Made by a program: the position numbers and the translations under genes
The notes under the pieces: model-generated
Databases searched by the model: none
Told to the model about the DNA's origin: nothing
Seen by the model: the letters and a program-made list of their open reading frames with translations, nothing else
Virus record (IMG/VR): IMGVR_UViG_3300042991_001436
Span: 1-28,940 of that record
DNA length: 28,940 nt
Direction: 5' to 3' (one strand)
From: a virus
In this document: in pieces, positions 22,885 through 28,940 of the stretch
Position numbering within the stretch: position 1 is the stretch's first letter
Layout of the letters: every line of letters begins with the position of its first letter

Positions 22885-24731
22885 TCGACGATCTGCTCCG
22901 CTCCGGCGATCCTATTGTGGTGCTGCTCGAAGCCGAGTCCAGCGCTGGGCCGCGTTACGCCAGCAACAGCGGCTACGTGAGCGCGCATGACGACGCGACG
23001 GCCGCCAACCGGGCGTATCCCGATTGGTTGATCGGCGTGCCGGAAATCCGCGAGGAACTGCCTGCCGAACTGTTCGGCAGCTCAACCGTGGGCTGGTCAG
23101 AGGCGGTCTTGAGCAACCCCGCTGGCATTCGCGACGGTTGGCTCGATGAGGCGTGGGACGGCCGAGCCGTGCGGCTGCTGGTCGGCGCACCGAGCTGGAC
23201 GCTGGCGCAGTTCGTACCGGTGTTTGCGGGCGTGGCCACCGGCCTGCAAGCGACCGGCGAAGGCGATCTGCGCTTGCTGATGAGCGACTTCCGCGAGCAG
23301 CTCAATCGCCCCGTGCAACCCACGCTGCTGACCACCGGCCCCAGCGCCAACGAGCCCGCGCCTATCGTGCTGGGCAGCGTGTACAACATCGAGCCGCCGA
23401 ACACCGACGCCGCACTGCACCGCTACCCCGTGCATGACGCCGCCGTGACTGCAATCAGCGATGTGCGCGTCGGTGGGCTGACCTCATCGCATACCAACGA
23501 CCTGGCCAACGGCCATTTCGATCTGGGTGTGACGCCGGCTGGCCGCGTCACGGCCGACGTGACCGGGCCGCTTTCAACCGCTGCAGAAATGCTAGTGGAA
23601 GTCGCGTCTCGCGCCGGTTACAGCAGCTTTGACACCGCCGGCCTGGCTGCATTCGCCAGCGCCGCGCCGCAGCCGCTGGGCCTGTACGTGGGCGAGCGTC
23701 GCAACGCCATCGACGTGCTCGACGACATCGCCGCCAGCGTCGGCGCATGGTGGGGCATCGATTCGTTGCAACAGATCACCGCCGCCGTGTCCGGCATCGG
23801 CACGCCGGTGCTGACGCTGACCGCTGACGATGTGGTGCAATACGGCGTCGAGCTGACCGATGTGGTGCTGCCTGCGTGGCGCGTGCGCGTGGGCTATCGC
23901 CGCAACTGGGCAGTGCAAACCGACGGACTGTTCGCTGCCGTGCCGGAGGATGCACGCCAGCGCTTCGGCCGCGAATACGACGTTGCAGAGGCGAACGATC
24001 CTGCGGTGCAGACGCTGCACCCGCTGGCGCGTGACCCCGACGTGGCCGGCACGCTGCTGGTGTCGCCAACCGATGCCGCTGCCGAAGCCGCCCGCCGCCT
24101 CGCGCTGTTCGGTGTGCCGCGCCGGCTGTACCGCGTGCGCGCTACCCGCCGCGCCTGGCCGCTGCGTGCGGGCCAGACGGTCACGCTCGACTACTCGCGC
24201 TATGGGCTGGCCGGTGGTGTCGATATGCTGATCCTGCGCGTATCGCGCCGGCTCGACAGCCACATCACGGAGCTGACCGCAATGTCGTTGTCCGACGCGT
24301 ACGTCTGGGGTTTTAATGGCTCAGCGGAGGGGTGGGTAGCCGTAAACGCGACACTGAGCGTGGGGCCGACGTCGATCACTCTGGACCATGCGCCCGGCAG
24401 CGGCGACGGGCAACTGGTGTCACCGGCATCGCTATCGATCGCCGGGGCTACGCATTTCGTCGTGCGTGCGCGCGTGCGGCGCATAGCGGGCGCTGGCTGG
24501 GACGGGACGCTGTTTTACGTCACCCCGTCTCATAACGCCAGCGCGTTCTTTAACCATCGTGTTCCCACAGACCCGACTGTGATCAACGAGTGGGTCGTGA
24601 TTACGTGGGACATGTCGCAGCAGGCGGTTGGCGGCACCGACTGGGTCGACAGCATCATTGACCGATTTCGTATCGACTTGGGGACGACTGTCGCCGACGC
24701 CTTCGAGATCGACTGGGTCGCGATCCGATGA
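22881..24731 (+). CDS. Tail tip/hub protein with C-terminal carbohydrate-binding-like domain
   Basis: A 616-aa protein directly after the tape measure, where siphophages encode distal tail and hub proteins. The N-terminal 470 residues (RYASNSGYVSAHDDATAANRAYPDWL near the start, the beta-rich VFAGVATGLQATGEGDLRLL, and AAEMLVEVASRAGYSS, NAIDVLDDIAASVGAWWGID later) resemble tail proteins of B3/D3112-like phages. From about residue 474 the sequence changes to a beta-sandwich pattern (GFNGSAEGWVAV, LSIAGATHFVVRARVRR, WVVITWDMS, FEIDWVAI), typical of carbohydrate-binding modules. This end would face the cell surface and may bind lipopolysaccharide or other glycans. ATGA overlap with the tape measure gene. 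Confidence 0.78.
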   Translation: MIDDLLRSGDPIVVLLEAESSAGPRYASNSGYVSAHDDATAANRAYPDWLIGVPEIREELPAELFGSSTVGWSEAVLSNPAGIRDGWLDEAWDGRAVRLLVGAPSWTLAQFVPVFAGVATGLQATGEGDLRLLMSDFREQLNRPVQPTLLTTGPSANEPAPIVLGSVYNIEPPNTDAALHRYPVHDAAVTAISDVRVGGLTSSHTNDLANGHFDLGVTPAGRVTADVTGPLSTAAEMLVEVASRAGYSSFDTAGLAAFASAAPQPLGLYVGERRNAIDVLDDIAASVGAWWGIDSLQQITAAVSGIGTPVLTLTADDVVQYGVELTDVVLPAWRVRVGYRRNWAVQTDGLFAAVPEDARQRFGREYDVAEANDPAVQTLHPLARDPDVAGTLLVSPTDAAAEAARRLALFGVPRRLYRVRATRRAWPLRAGQTVTLDYSRYGLAGGVDMLILRVSRRLDSHITELTAMSLSDAYVWGFNGSAEGWVAVNATLSVGPTSITLDHAPGSGDGQLVSPASLSIAGATHFVVRARVRRIAGAGWDGTLFYVTPSHNASAFFNHRVPTDPTVINEWVVITWDMSQQAVGGTDWVDSIIDRFRIDLGTTVADAFEIDWVAIR

Positions 24732-24756
24732 CGCTCGCGATATCACGGAGGACGCT

Positions 24757-25575
24757 GTGGGGCTGATCATCATCCCGTGCTCGCTCACCGACGACGCCGT
24801 GCTCGCCAGCACGCCCGCGGCCGTGTCCGGGCTCGGCCCCGACAACCTGAAACTGTCGGATCGCGGATTGATCTGGCGCACTCTGGGCGACGCCGCCAGC
24901 GTCAGCGTCGAGCTACCGGCGATCCGCCGCATCGGAGGGATCGTGCTCTGGCGGCACACGCTCACGTCGCAAGCCACATGGCGGGTGCGCATTTGGTCCA
25001 GTGCGGCACAGACCGGCGAGCAGACTTACGACAGCGGCGCGGTTCAGGCGGTGCCACCGAAAGCGCTGGGCGATCTGGACTGGGGCATCGATCCGCTCGG
25101 CACGTCGATCGACGGGCAAGATTTCAGCCCGTTGATCCTGCCCGGCAACGTGGTTGCGCGATCACTGCTGATCGATATCACGGACACGGGTGCGGCCCGG
25201 ATCGAGGTCGGCAGGCTCTTTGCTGGCGAGGCAGTCGCCCCTGAGATTACGTTCGGCTGGGGGTCGAGCGTCACCTGGGAGCGTAATCGCCGCGCAACCC
25301 GCACCGCATCCGGCGGCCTGCGCGTCGAATCCGACCCGCCGTATCGCGTGCTGCGCATCGATCTGGGCCACATCACTCCCGACGAGCGCCGCACCTTCGC
25401 CGACCTGCTGCGCGATACGGGTAATGCACGCGAGTTGTGGATCAGCGCGCGACACGGCGAAGGCGGGCGTTTCGAGTCCGACCATGCGCTGCTCGGGTAC
25501 CTGGCCGACAACCCCGCACTCACCCGCGAGCAGGGCGTGCGGTACACCTTGCCGATACAGATTGAGGAATCCTGA
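24757..25575 (+). CDS. Conserved phage tail protein, unknown role
   Basis: A 272-aa beta-rich protein (begins GLIIIPCSLTDDAVL). The first part (about 50-150) reads like a discoidin-type beta-sandwich: VSVELPAIRRIGGIVLWRHT, WRVRIWSS, LLIDITDTGAARIEVGRLF. The second half contains WERNRRATRTASGGLRVE and ERRTFADLLRDTG. GTG 24757 is chosen because CGGAGGA (24746-24752) precedes it; the frame is open further upstream but overlaps the previous gene. Order and content suggest a tail-tip component. Confidence 0.72.
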   Translation: MGLIIIPCSLTDDAVLASTPAAVSGLGPDNLKLSDRGLIWRTLGDAASVSVELPAIRRIGGIVLWRHTLTSQATWRVRIWSSAAQTGEQTYDSGAVQAVPPKALGDLDWGIDPLGTSIDGQDFSPLILPGNVVARSLLIDITDTGAARIEVGRLFAGEAVAPEITFGWGSSVTWERNRRATRTASGGLRVESDPPYRVLRIDLGHITPDERRTFADLLRDTGNARELWISARHGEGGRFESDHALLGYLADNPALTREQGVRYTLPIQIEES

Positions 25576-26537
25576 TGGCTGACTGGTCCGACATTGAATT
25601 TTCGTTCGCCCAGACCGACTACATCAGCGATCTGGAGCTTTTGCGCATTCTGTCGCAGGCCGTCGCGACCGAGGTTGAGCAGGCTCGCGGTGGAAGCGCA
25701 TCGCTGAGCGCGCGGCTGGCGCTGCTGGTTGCCAGCAGCGGGCTCGTCGCAAATCTGAGCGCTGGCGGGTGGCGCATCACCGGTCTGGGCGACCCGGTCA
25801 ACCCACAGGACGCCGCCACGCGCGCATGGGTTGCCGCGCAACTGCTTGGCGGTGGCTCGCCGGCCGACATCCCGATCACATCGCTCAACGTCGGCACGCT
25901 GGCCGACGGCGATGTCGCCGTGCGCAGCGGCGCCGGTATTGCTGGCCGTTCGCTGGCCAGCATGTCTCTTGATGATTTCGGTGCCGCCGGCATCCCTGAC
26001 GGGTATGTGCCGGTCTCGCTCACGCAAGGCGTTGTGTTCGTCCCGCTGAATGCGGCGGCCGTTGGGCTTGGCAACGTCGACGACGTCGCCGACGGCGACA
26101 AGCCGGTGTCTACGCCGCAGCAGGCCGCGCTCGACGGCAAGGCATCGCTGAATGGCGCCGCGTTCACTGGTCCCGTGACGCTGGCAGGAGTGTTGGCTGG
26201 CTATCTCGGCGTGCCGATGGTGACGCGTGCGTCCGGATACGTGTACACGCGAGCCGACTTAGGCTGGGGTGCGCGCAAGGCGACCACTGCCGCACACACG
26301 TACACCATTCCGGCGGACGCCACGGAAGCGTTCACTGACGATGACGACGGCGTCATTGTCGCCGGTTTCAACGCGGCCGCCTCGGGCAACATCTCCCTCG
26401 TTGGAGCGTCTGGCGTGACGCTACATCTGGCCGGCACTGCGACGACCGGCACTCGGACGGTAGCGCCTTGGGGGGAATTCACCGCAGTCCGCGTCGGCGC
26501 AAATCGGTGGTTCGTCGCCGGGCCGGGGGTGACGTAA
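25575..26537 (+). CDS. Tail fibre-like protein
   Basis: A 320-aa protein. A helical N-terminal part (DYISDLELLRILSQAVATEVEQA) is followed by short repetitive segments, among them GLGNVDDVADGDKPVSTPQQ near residues 165-185, a motif widely found in phage tail fibres, and ASLNGAAFTGPVTLAG. The C-terminal 90 residues are beta-rich (YTIPADATEAFTDDDDGVIV ... FTAVRVGANRWFVAGPGVT), like a small receptor-binding or trimerising tip. It starts at the stop of the previous gene (TGATG) and its own stop overlaps the Fn3 gene start (TAATG). No C-type lectin fold or DGR variable repeat is visible. Confidence 0.8.
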   Translation: MADWSDIEFSFAQTDYISDLELLRILSQAVATEVEQARGGSASLSARLALLVASSGLVANLSAGGWRITGLGDPVNPQDAATRAWVAAQLLGGGSPADIPITSLNVGTLADGDVAVRSGAGIAGRSLASMSLDDFGAAGIPDGYVPVSLTQGVVFVPLNAAAVGLGNVDDVADGDKPVSTPQQAALDGKASLNGAAFTGPVTLAGVLAGYLGVPMVTRASGYVYTRADLGWGARKATTAAHTYTIPADATEAFTDDDDGVIVAGFNAAASGNISLVGASGVTLHLAGTATTGTRTVAPWGEFTAVRVGANRWFVAGPGVT

Positions 26538-27130
26538 TGGCTGGTGCGTTGACTCTATGGGGGTTTGGCAAGGGCGCTGCGGTTCCTGGCGCTCCGACCA
26601 TTGGCACCGCCACGCCTGGCAACCTGTCGGCGACAGTGACGTTCACCCCACCGGGAGACAATGGCGGTAGCCCGATCACGAGTTATCAGGTGCGCGACTT
26701 TTTTAACACGCTGTGGGGCAGCGGCGCCGGTTCGCCTGTTGTCGTTACTGGCCTCGTGCGCGGTGTTTCGTATCAGTTCAAGGTGCGAGCCGTCAATGCT
26801 GTTGGCGGGGGGCTGGACTCTGCGTTCAGCAACGGCTTTGTTGCATTCACAGTGCCAGGCGCTCCGACGATCGGGACGCTCACAAAGACTGGAGCCGGCG
26901 CTGCCAGCGTGACGTTCACCCCACCAGCGGACGATGGCGGTAGCTCGATCACGAGCTATTCGGTCGAGTTCGGAGACCATCTGGGCAACAGCGTCACCGC
27001 GACCGGAGCGGGCTCGCCGATTGCGACGAGTGCGCTGGTTGTTGGCCGCACGTACTGGGCCAAAGTCAGAGCGATCAATGCTGCAGGCTTTGGTGCGATT
27101 TCCGCACAGTCCAACACAATCGTTGCTTAG
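26537..27130 (+). CDS. Protein with two fibronectin type III domains
   Basis: A 197-aa protein formed almost wholly of two Fn3 domains, residues about 17-107 and 108-197. Each begins VPGAPTIGT, has SVTFTPPxDxGGSxITSY, a VVGRTYWAKVRAINAAG-type strand (VRGVSYQFKVRAVNAVG in the first), and ends SxFSNG/SAQSNTI. The two copies are related at DNA level with a 273-bp period. Fn3 domains are common on phage tails and mediate weak binding to cell-surface sugars. It could be attached to the virion as a decoration or bind the fibre. Confidence 0.88.
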   Translation: MAGALTLWGFGKGAAVPGAPTIGTATPGNLSATVTFTPPGDNGGSPITSYQVRDFFNTLWGSGAGSPVVVTGLVRGVSYQFKVRAVNAVGGGLDSAFSNGFVAFTVPGAPTIGTLTKTGAGAASVTFTPPADDGGSSITSYSVEFGDHLGNSVTATGAGSPIATSALVVGRTYWAKVRAINAAGFGAISAQSNTIVA

Positions 27131-27142
27131 TAGGAGGCAAGC

Positions 27143-27493
27143 ATGAACGCGCGAATTGAGACACTTCCGGCCGGCGTAACCGCCGTGGTGCTTGCTCCGT
27201 TGACGTCGATCCGATGGGACCCTGAGACCGATACAGGGTCGATCATGTTCGACACCAGGCGCTTCCTCAGCGATGCGCAGGGTATCGTGATACCTGGGCG
27301 ATCGTTCGAAAGTTCCGGCAGTTTCAGCATTGCGCTCGATCAAATTCTTGCGCGGCGCTTCGCACCGGCCGGCGTACTCGATCCGGTCACAGGGGCCGAT
27401 CTGTCTTCCATCAGTAGCGCTGGCGTGATGTCGATTCTCAAGGCTGCGTTCGACGCCATTTACAACGAGCAGTTTCCCCAGCCCACCGCGTAG
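27143..27493 (+). CDS. Small unknown protein at the end of the tail operon
   Basis: A 116-aa protein, not recognised (begins MNARIETLPAGVTAVVLAPL). Contains TDTGSIMFDTRRFLSDAQG and a helical C-terminal part ILKAAFDAIYNEQF. A strong AGGAGG (27132-27137) lies 5 nt before the ATG, so it is certainly meant to be translated. It is the last gene of the virion block; a structural or fibre-assembly role is likely from position only. Confidence 0.72.
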   Translation: MNARIETLPAGVTAVVLAPLTSIRWDPETDTGSIMFDTRRFLSDAQGIVIPGRSFESSGSFSIALDQILARRFAPAGVLDPVTGADLSSISSAGVMSILKAAFDAIYNEQFPQPTA

Positions 27494-27509
27494 GGTTGGA
27501 CAAAAGCGA

Positions 27510-27545
27510 GGCAGCGGCCCGACGTTAGCGCGTCGAGCCGCTGCC
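27510..27545. terminator. Long hairpin at the end of the late operon
   Basis: GGCAGCGGC (27510-27518) pairs with GCCGCTGCC (27537-27545); inside, CGACG (27520-27524) pairs with CGTCG (27531-27535), separated by one C-A mismatch. On the + strand no T-run follows; on the - strand TCGCTTTT does. It may end late transcription or stop transcripts coming in from the right. The loop holds TTAGCG, a piece of the operator palindrome, probably by chance. Confidence 0.5.
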
Positions 27546-27641
27546 CTTACCACGCGAATCTCCCGCGTGCTCAGGCCAAGGCCTCGCCACCTCCGCGGAG
27601 GCGAAGCGACTGTGGCATGGTGCAATCTCAGGAGATGAGAC

Positions 27642-28409
27642 GTGGTCAAACCGATTGTTTCTTGGCCTGGCGGAAAGCGCCGACTGGCCCCGAAGCTGCT
27701 TCCGCTCTTTCCCAACCACACATGTTACGTCGAGCCGTTTGCTGGCGGCGCTGGGCTGTTCTTCCTGCGTCCTGAGCCCGCGAAGGTTGAGGTGCTCAAC
27801 GACATCAACGGGGAGCTGGTGAACCTCTACCGTGTGGTTCAGCACCACCTGGACGAATTCGTCCGGCAGTTTCGTTGGGCGCTGTACAGTCGCCAGTCGT
27901 TTCTCTGGGCCAAATCGCAGCGGCCCGAGACCCTGACCGATATCCAGCGTGCTGCGCGCTTTTTCTACGTCCAGAAGGCTGCCTTTGGGGCGAAGGTGGT
28001 AGGCCAGACCTTCGGCGCAGGCCCTAGCGCACCCCGCTTGAACCTGACAAGGCTCGAAGAGGACCTGAGCGCAGCCCACTTGCGCTTGGCCGGCGCTGTG
28101 ATCGAGCACCTGCCGTGGCAGGACTGCATAGCGCGCTATGATCGCGCCGGCACCTTCTTCTTCCTTGACCCCCCCTACTGGCAGGTGGAAGGTTACGGTG
28201 TCGAGTTCGACCTGTCTCAGTACCAGTCGCTGGCCAGTACTATGCGCACGCTCAAGGGCAAAGCCCTACTGACCGTCAACGATCATCCCGACGTGCGCGC
28301 GGCCTTTGCCGGCCTTCGGTCTGTGCGTGTCACGACCCGGTACACCATCGGCACCAGCGCGGCCAGCCGCGCCGCCGTCCGTGGCGAGCTGGTCTTCCGC
28401 AACTGGTGA
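27642..28409 (+). CDS. DNA adenine N6-methyltransferase (Dam/D12 class)
   Basis: A 255-aa S-adenosylmethionine-dependent methylase. Visible are the D12-class N-terminus VSWPGGKRRLAPKLLPLF (residues 6-23), the SAM-binding EPFAGGAGLFFL (31-42), and the catalytic DPPYW (D176). It lacks a restriction partner and so is a solitary phage methylase. It probably protects phage DNA from restriction or changes gene regulation. GTG 27642 has AGGAGA about 7 nt upstream. It is set apart from the tail genes by a 148-bp gap, at the far right end of the phage, as is Mu's DNA-modifying gene mom, suggesting functional replacement. Confidence 0.92.
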   Translation: MVKPIVSWPGGKRRLAPKLLPLFPNHTCYVEPFAGGAGLFFLRPEPAKVEVLNDINGELVNLYRVVQHHLDEFVRQFRWALYSRQSFLWAKSQRPETLTDIQRAARFFYVQKAAFGAKVVGQTFGAGPSAPRLNLTRLEEDLSAAHLRLAGAVIEHLPWQDCIARYDRAGTFFFLDPPYWQVEGYGVEFDLSQYQSLASTMRTLKGKALLTVNDHPDVRAAFAGLRSVRVTTRYTIGTSAASRAAVRGELVFRNW

Positions 28410-28454
28410 TCAACCACCCTTCGAGCGGCCTACAATGCCCCTTCAACCTCTATG

Positions 28455-28491
28455 CAAACCAAGTGGCGCGTGTTTACAAACCAAGTGGCGC
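28455..28491. repeat. Two direct repeats, probable transposase-binding sites of the right end
   Basis: CAAACCAAGTGGCGC occurs exactly at 28455-28469 and 28477-28491, a 22-bp period equal to the 22-bp spacing of MuA sites R1 and R2. They lie just inside the proposed phage terminus. Confidence 0.75.
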
Positions 28492-28502
28492 CTTACACCC
28501 CC
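28492..28502. other. Prophage right end (attR junction)
   Basis: The sequence CTTACA ends at 28497; read inward from the right it starts TGTAAG, as ends of Mu-like phages start with TG. The five host bases that follow (CCCCC, 28498-28502) would be the target-site duplication if the phage makes 5-bp duplications like Mu. The left end must be sequenced to prove it. Confidence 0.65.
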
Positions 28503-28530
28503 CTTGAAACCCCCCACCCCCGCCCCATCT
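28503..28530 (+). promoter_or_regulatory. Sigma-32 heat-shock promoter of groES
   Basis: CTTGAAA (28503-28509), 13-bp spacer, CCCCATCT (28523-28530): close to the RpoH consensus CTTGAA ... CCCCATnT. The start of transcription would be near 28537. Confidence 0.88.
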
Positions 28531-28551
28531 TGCTGGGGCCGCCGGGATGCT

Positions 28552-28579
28552 TTCTCACGGGCGCTTGGCGCGCTATCAT
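28552..28579 (+). promoter_or_regulatory. Possible housekeeping promoter of groES
   Basis: TTCTCA (28552-28557), 16-bp spacer and TATCAT (28574-28579). It would start transcription within the CIRCE element, which suits HrcA repression. The -35 is weak. Confidence 0.5.
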
Positions 28580-28605
28580 TGGCACTCATGCGGGGGGAGT
28601 GCTAA
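28579..28605. promoter_or_regulatory. CIRCE operator (HrcA-binding inverted repeat)
   Basis: TTGGCACTC (28579-28587), 9-bp spacer, GAGTGCTAA (28597-28605). Only one base differs from the consensus TTAGCACTC-N9-GAGTGCTAA. HrcA repressor binding here would control groES(L). Confidence 0.93.
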
Positions 28606-28652
28606 CAAGCCCCTCGTTTGTTCACGAAAAACAACCGTTTAAGAGGACTCAC

Positions 28653-28940
28653 ATGAGCATCAAGCCGCTGTACGATCGCGTTGTCATCAAGCGCATGGAA
28701 GAAGAAAAAGTCTCCGCCGGTGGCATCGTCATCCCCGATTCGGCCACCGAAAAGCCGCTCAAGGGCGAAGTCGTCGCCGTCGGCGAGGGCAAGGCCCTGG
28801 ACAACGGCACGCTGCGCGCGCCCAAGGTGAAGAAGGGCGACAAGGTGCTGTTCGGCAAGTACGCCGGCACCGAGGTCAAGCTCAACGGCGTCGACCTGCT
28901 GGTGGTCAAGGAAGACGACATCTTCGCCATCCTTGGCTGA
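28653..28940 (+). CDS. groES: Co-chaperonin GroES
   Basis: A 95-aa full-length GroES (Cpn10), lid of the GroEL folding chamber. Recognisable are [18 protein letters not shown], the mobile loop [17 protein letters not shown] (about residues 19-35), [27 protein letters not shown] and the C-terminal [15 protein letters not shown] lies about 6 nt before the ATG. The promoter region has both an RpoH site and CIRCE, so it is induced by heat through sigma-32 and relieved from HrcA. groEL should follow just after the window. This is host chromosome, not phage. Confidence 0.98.
   Translation: MSIKPLYDRVVIKRMEEEKVSAGGIVIPDSATEKPLKGEVVAVGEGKALDNGTLRAPKVKKGDKVLFGKYAGTEVKLNGVDLLVVKEDDIFAILG

Larger units (their letters stand above)
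1..28497 (+). mobile_element. Mu-like transposable siphophage prophage, right part
   Basis: Gene content and order from the Mor-like activator through lysis, terminase (gp27/gp28), portal gp29, MuF gp30, gp31, protease, major head, gp35-gp37 homologues and tail genes follow the Mu late-region plan. The tail module is of the long non-contractile type, with a tail tube and a very long tape measure and no sheath. The left end, repressor and transposase genes lie outside the window. The right boundary is placed at 28497, after two 22-bp-spaced direct repeats and a TTACA terminus (TGTAA when read inward, as in Mu-like ends) and just before the host groES promoter. All phage genes are on the + strand and apparently intact, so the element could be functional. 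Confidence 0.93.

Noticed and set aside
25575-27493. Tail fibre and Fn3 genes as the DGR target
   Set aside because: No copy of an adenine-rich template, no C-type lectin or FGE-like fold and no initiation-of-mutagenic-homing-like end next to a repeat; I found no repeat pair between this region and the area round the reverse transcriptase.
27521-27540. Third late operator before the methylase (TTAGCGCG)
   Set aside because: Only half of the dyad matches and it forms the loop of a hairpin; not enough to call a site.
28127-28140. Palindrome CATAGCGCGCTATG within the methylase gene
   Set aside because: Two bases shorter at the centre than the operator and inside conserved coding sequence; likely chance.
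1-28940. CRISPR arrays, tRNA or rRNA genes
   Set aside because: No regularly spaced repeats with unique spacers, no tRNA-like T-loop (GGTTCGAxxCC) with cloverleaf context and no rRNA segments were seen.

Overview
The window is the right-hand ~28.5 kb of a Mu-like (transposable) prophage, followed by about 440 bp of host chromosome carrying the groES heat-shock promoter region and gene. The host is a high-GC Gram-negative proteobacterium. GroES sequence plus a sigma-32 promoter combined with a CIRCE operator suggests a gammaproteobacterium, perhaps near the Xanthomonadales; this assignment is an inference. The phage combines Mu-type head genes (gp27-gp37 homologues) with a long-tailed siphovirus module (tail tube, frameshifted tail chaperone, 1874-aa tape measure, tip and fibre proteins). 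There is no contractile sheath, so it resembles the B3/D3112 type rather than Mu itself.

Layout. 1-423: non-coding, hairpin-rich leader. 424-3021: translationally coupled block of a reverse transcriptase with diversity-generating-retroelement (DGR) signatures, a CxxC protein, a Mor/C-family activator and a small lipoprotein, closed by an intrinsic terminator. 3066-3087: first copy of a 22-bp element with a perfect 12-bp palindrome, the proposed late-promoter operator. 3201-5301: lysis cassette (holin, lytic transglycosylase, nested Rz/Rz1, two small unknowns). 5294-11807: TraR-like zinc finger, DUF2730, a winged-helix-like protein, small and large terminase, portal, MuF protein with a toxin-like PBECR2 nuclease tail, and virion morphogenesis protein. 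11808-12132: 325-bp gap with the second copy of the operator, directly before the protease gene, where Mu has its PI promoter. 12133-17227: protease with an in-frame internal scaffold, major head, head-tail joining proteins, tail tube, and tail chaperones joined by a -1 frameshift at A-AAA-AAC. 17260-27493: tape measure, tip, fibre and Fn3 proteins. 27642-28409: DNA adenine methylase at the position of Mu mom. 28455-28497: two direct repeats with a 22-bp period and a TTACA terminus, read as the right phage end. 28498-28940: host DNA, with the sigma-32 promoter beginning only 6 bp after the phage end, then CIRCE and groES.

How it works together. The Mor/C-like protein made at the end of the middle operon probably binds the two identical palindromic sites and switches on lysis/packaging and head/tail transcription. 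Most genes overlap by 1-8 nt, so expression is strongly coupled translationally.

The most notable points are: a DGR-type reverse transcriptase in the regulatory operon with no recognisable diversified target among the late genes; the duplicated operator; the MuF-nuclease fusion; and the insertion of a transposable phage right at the edge of the groES promoter.
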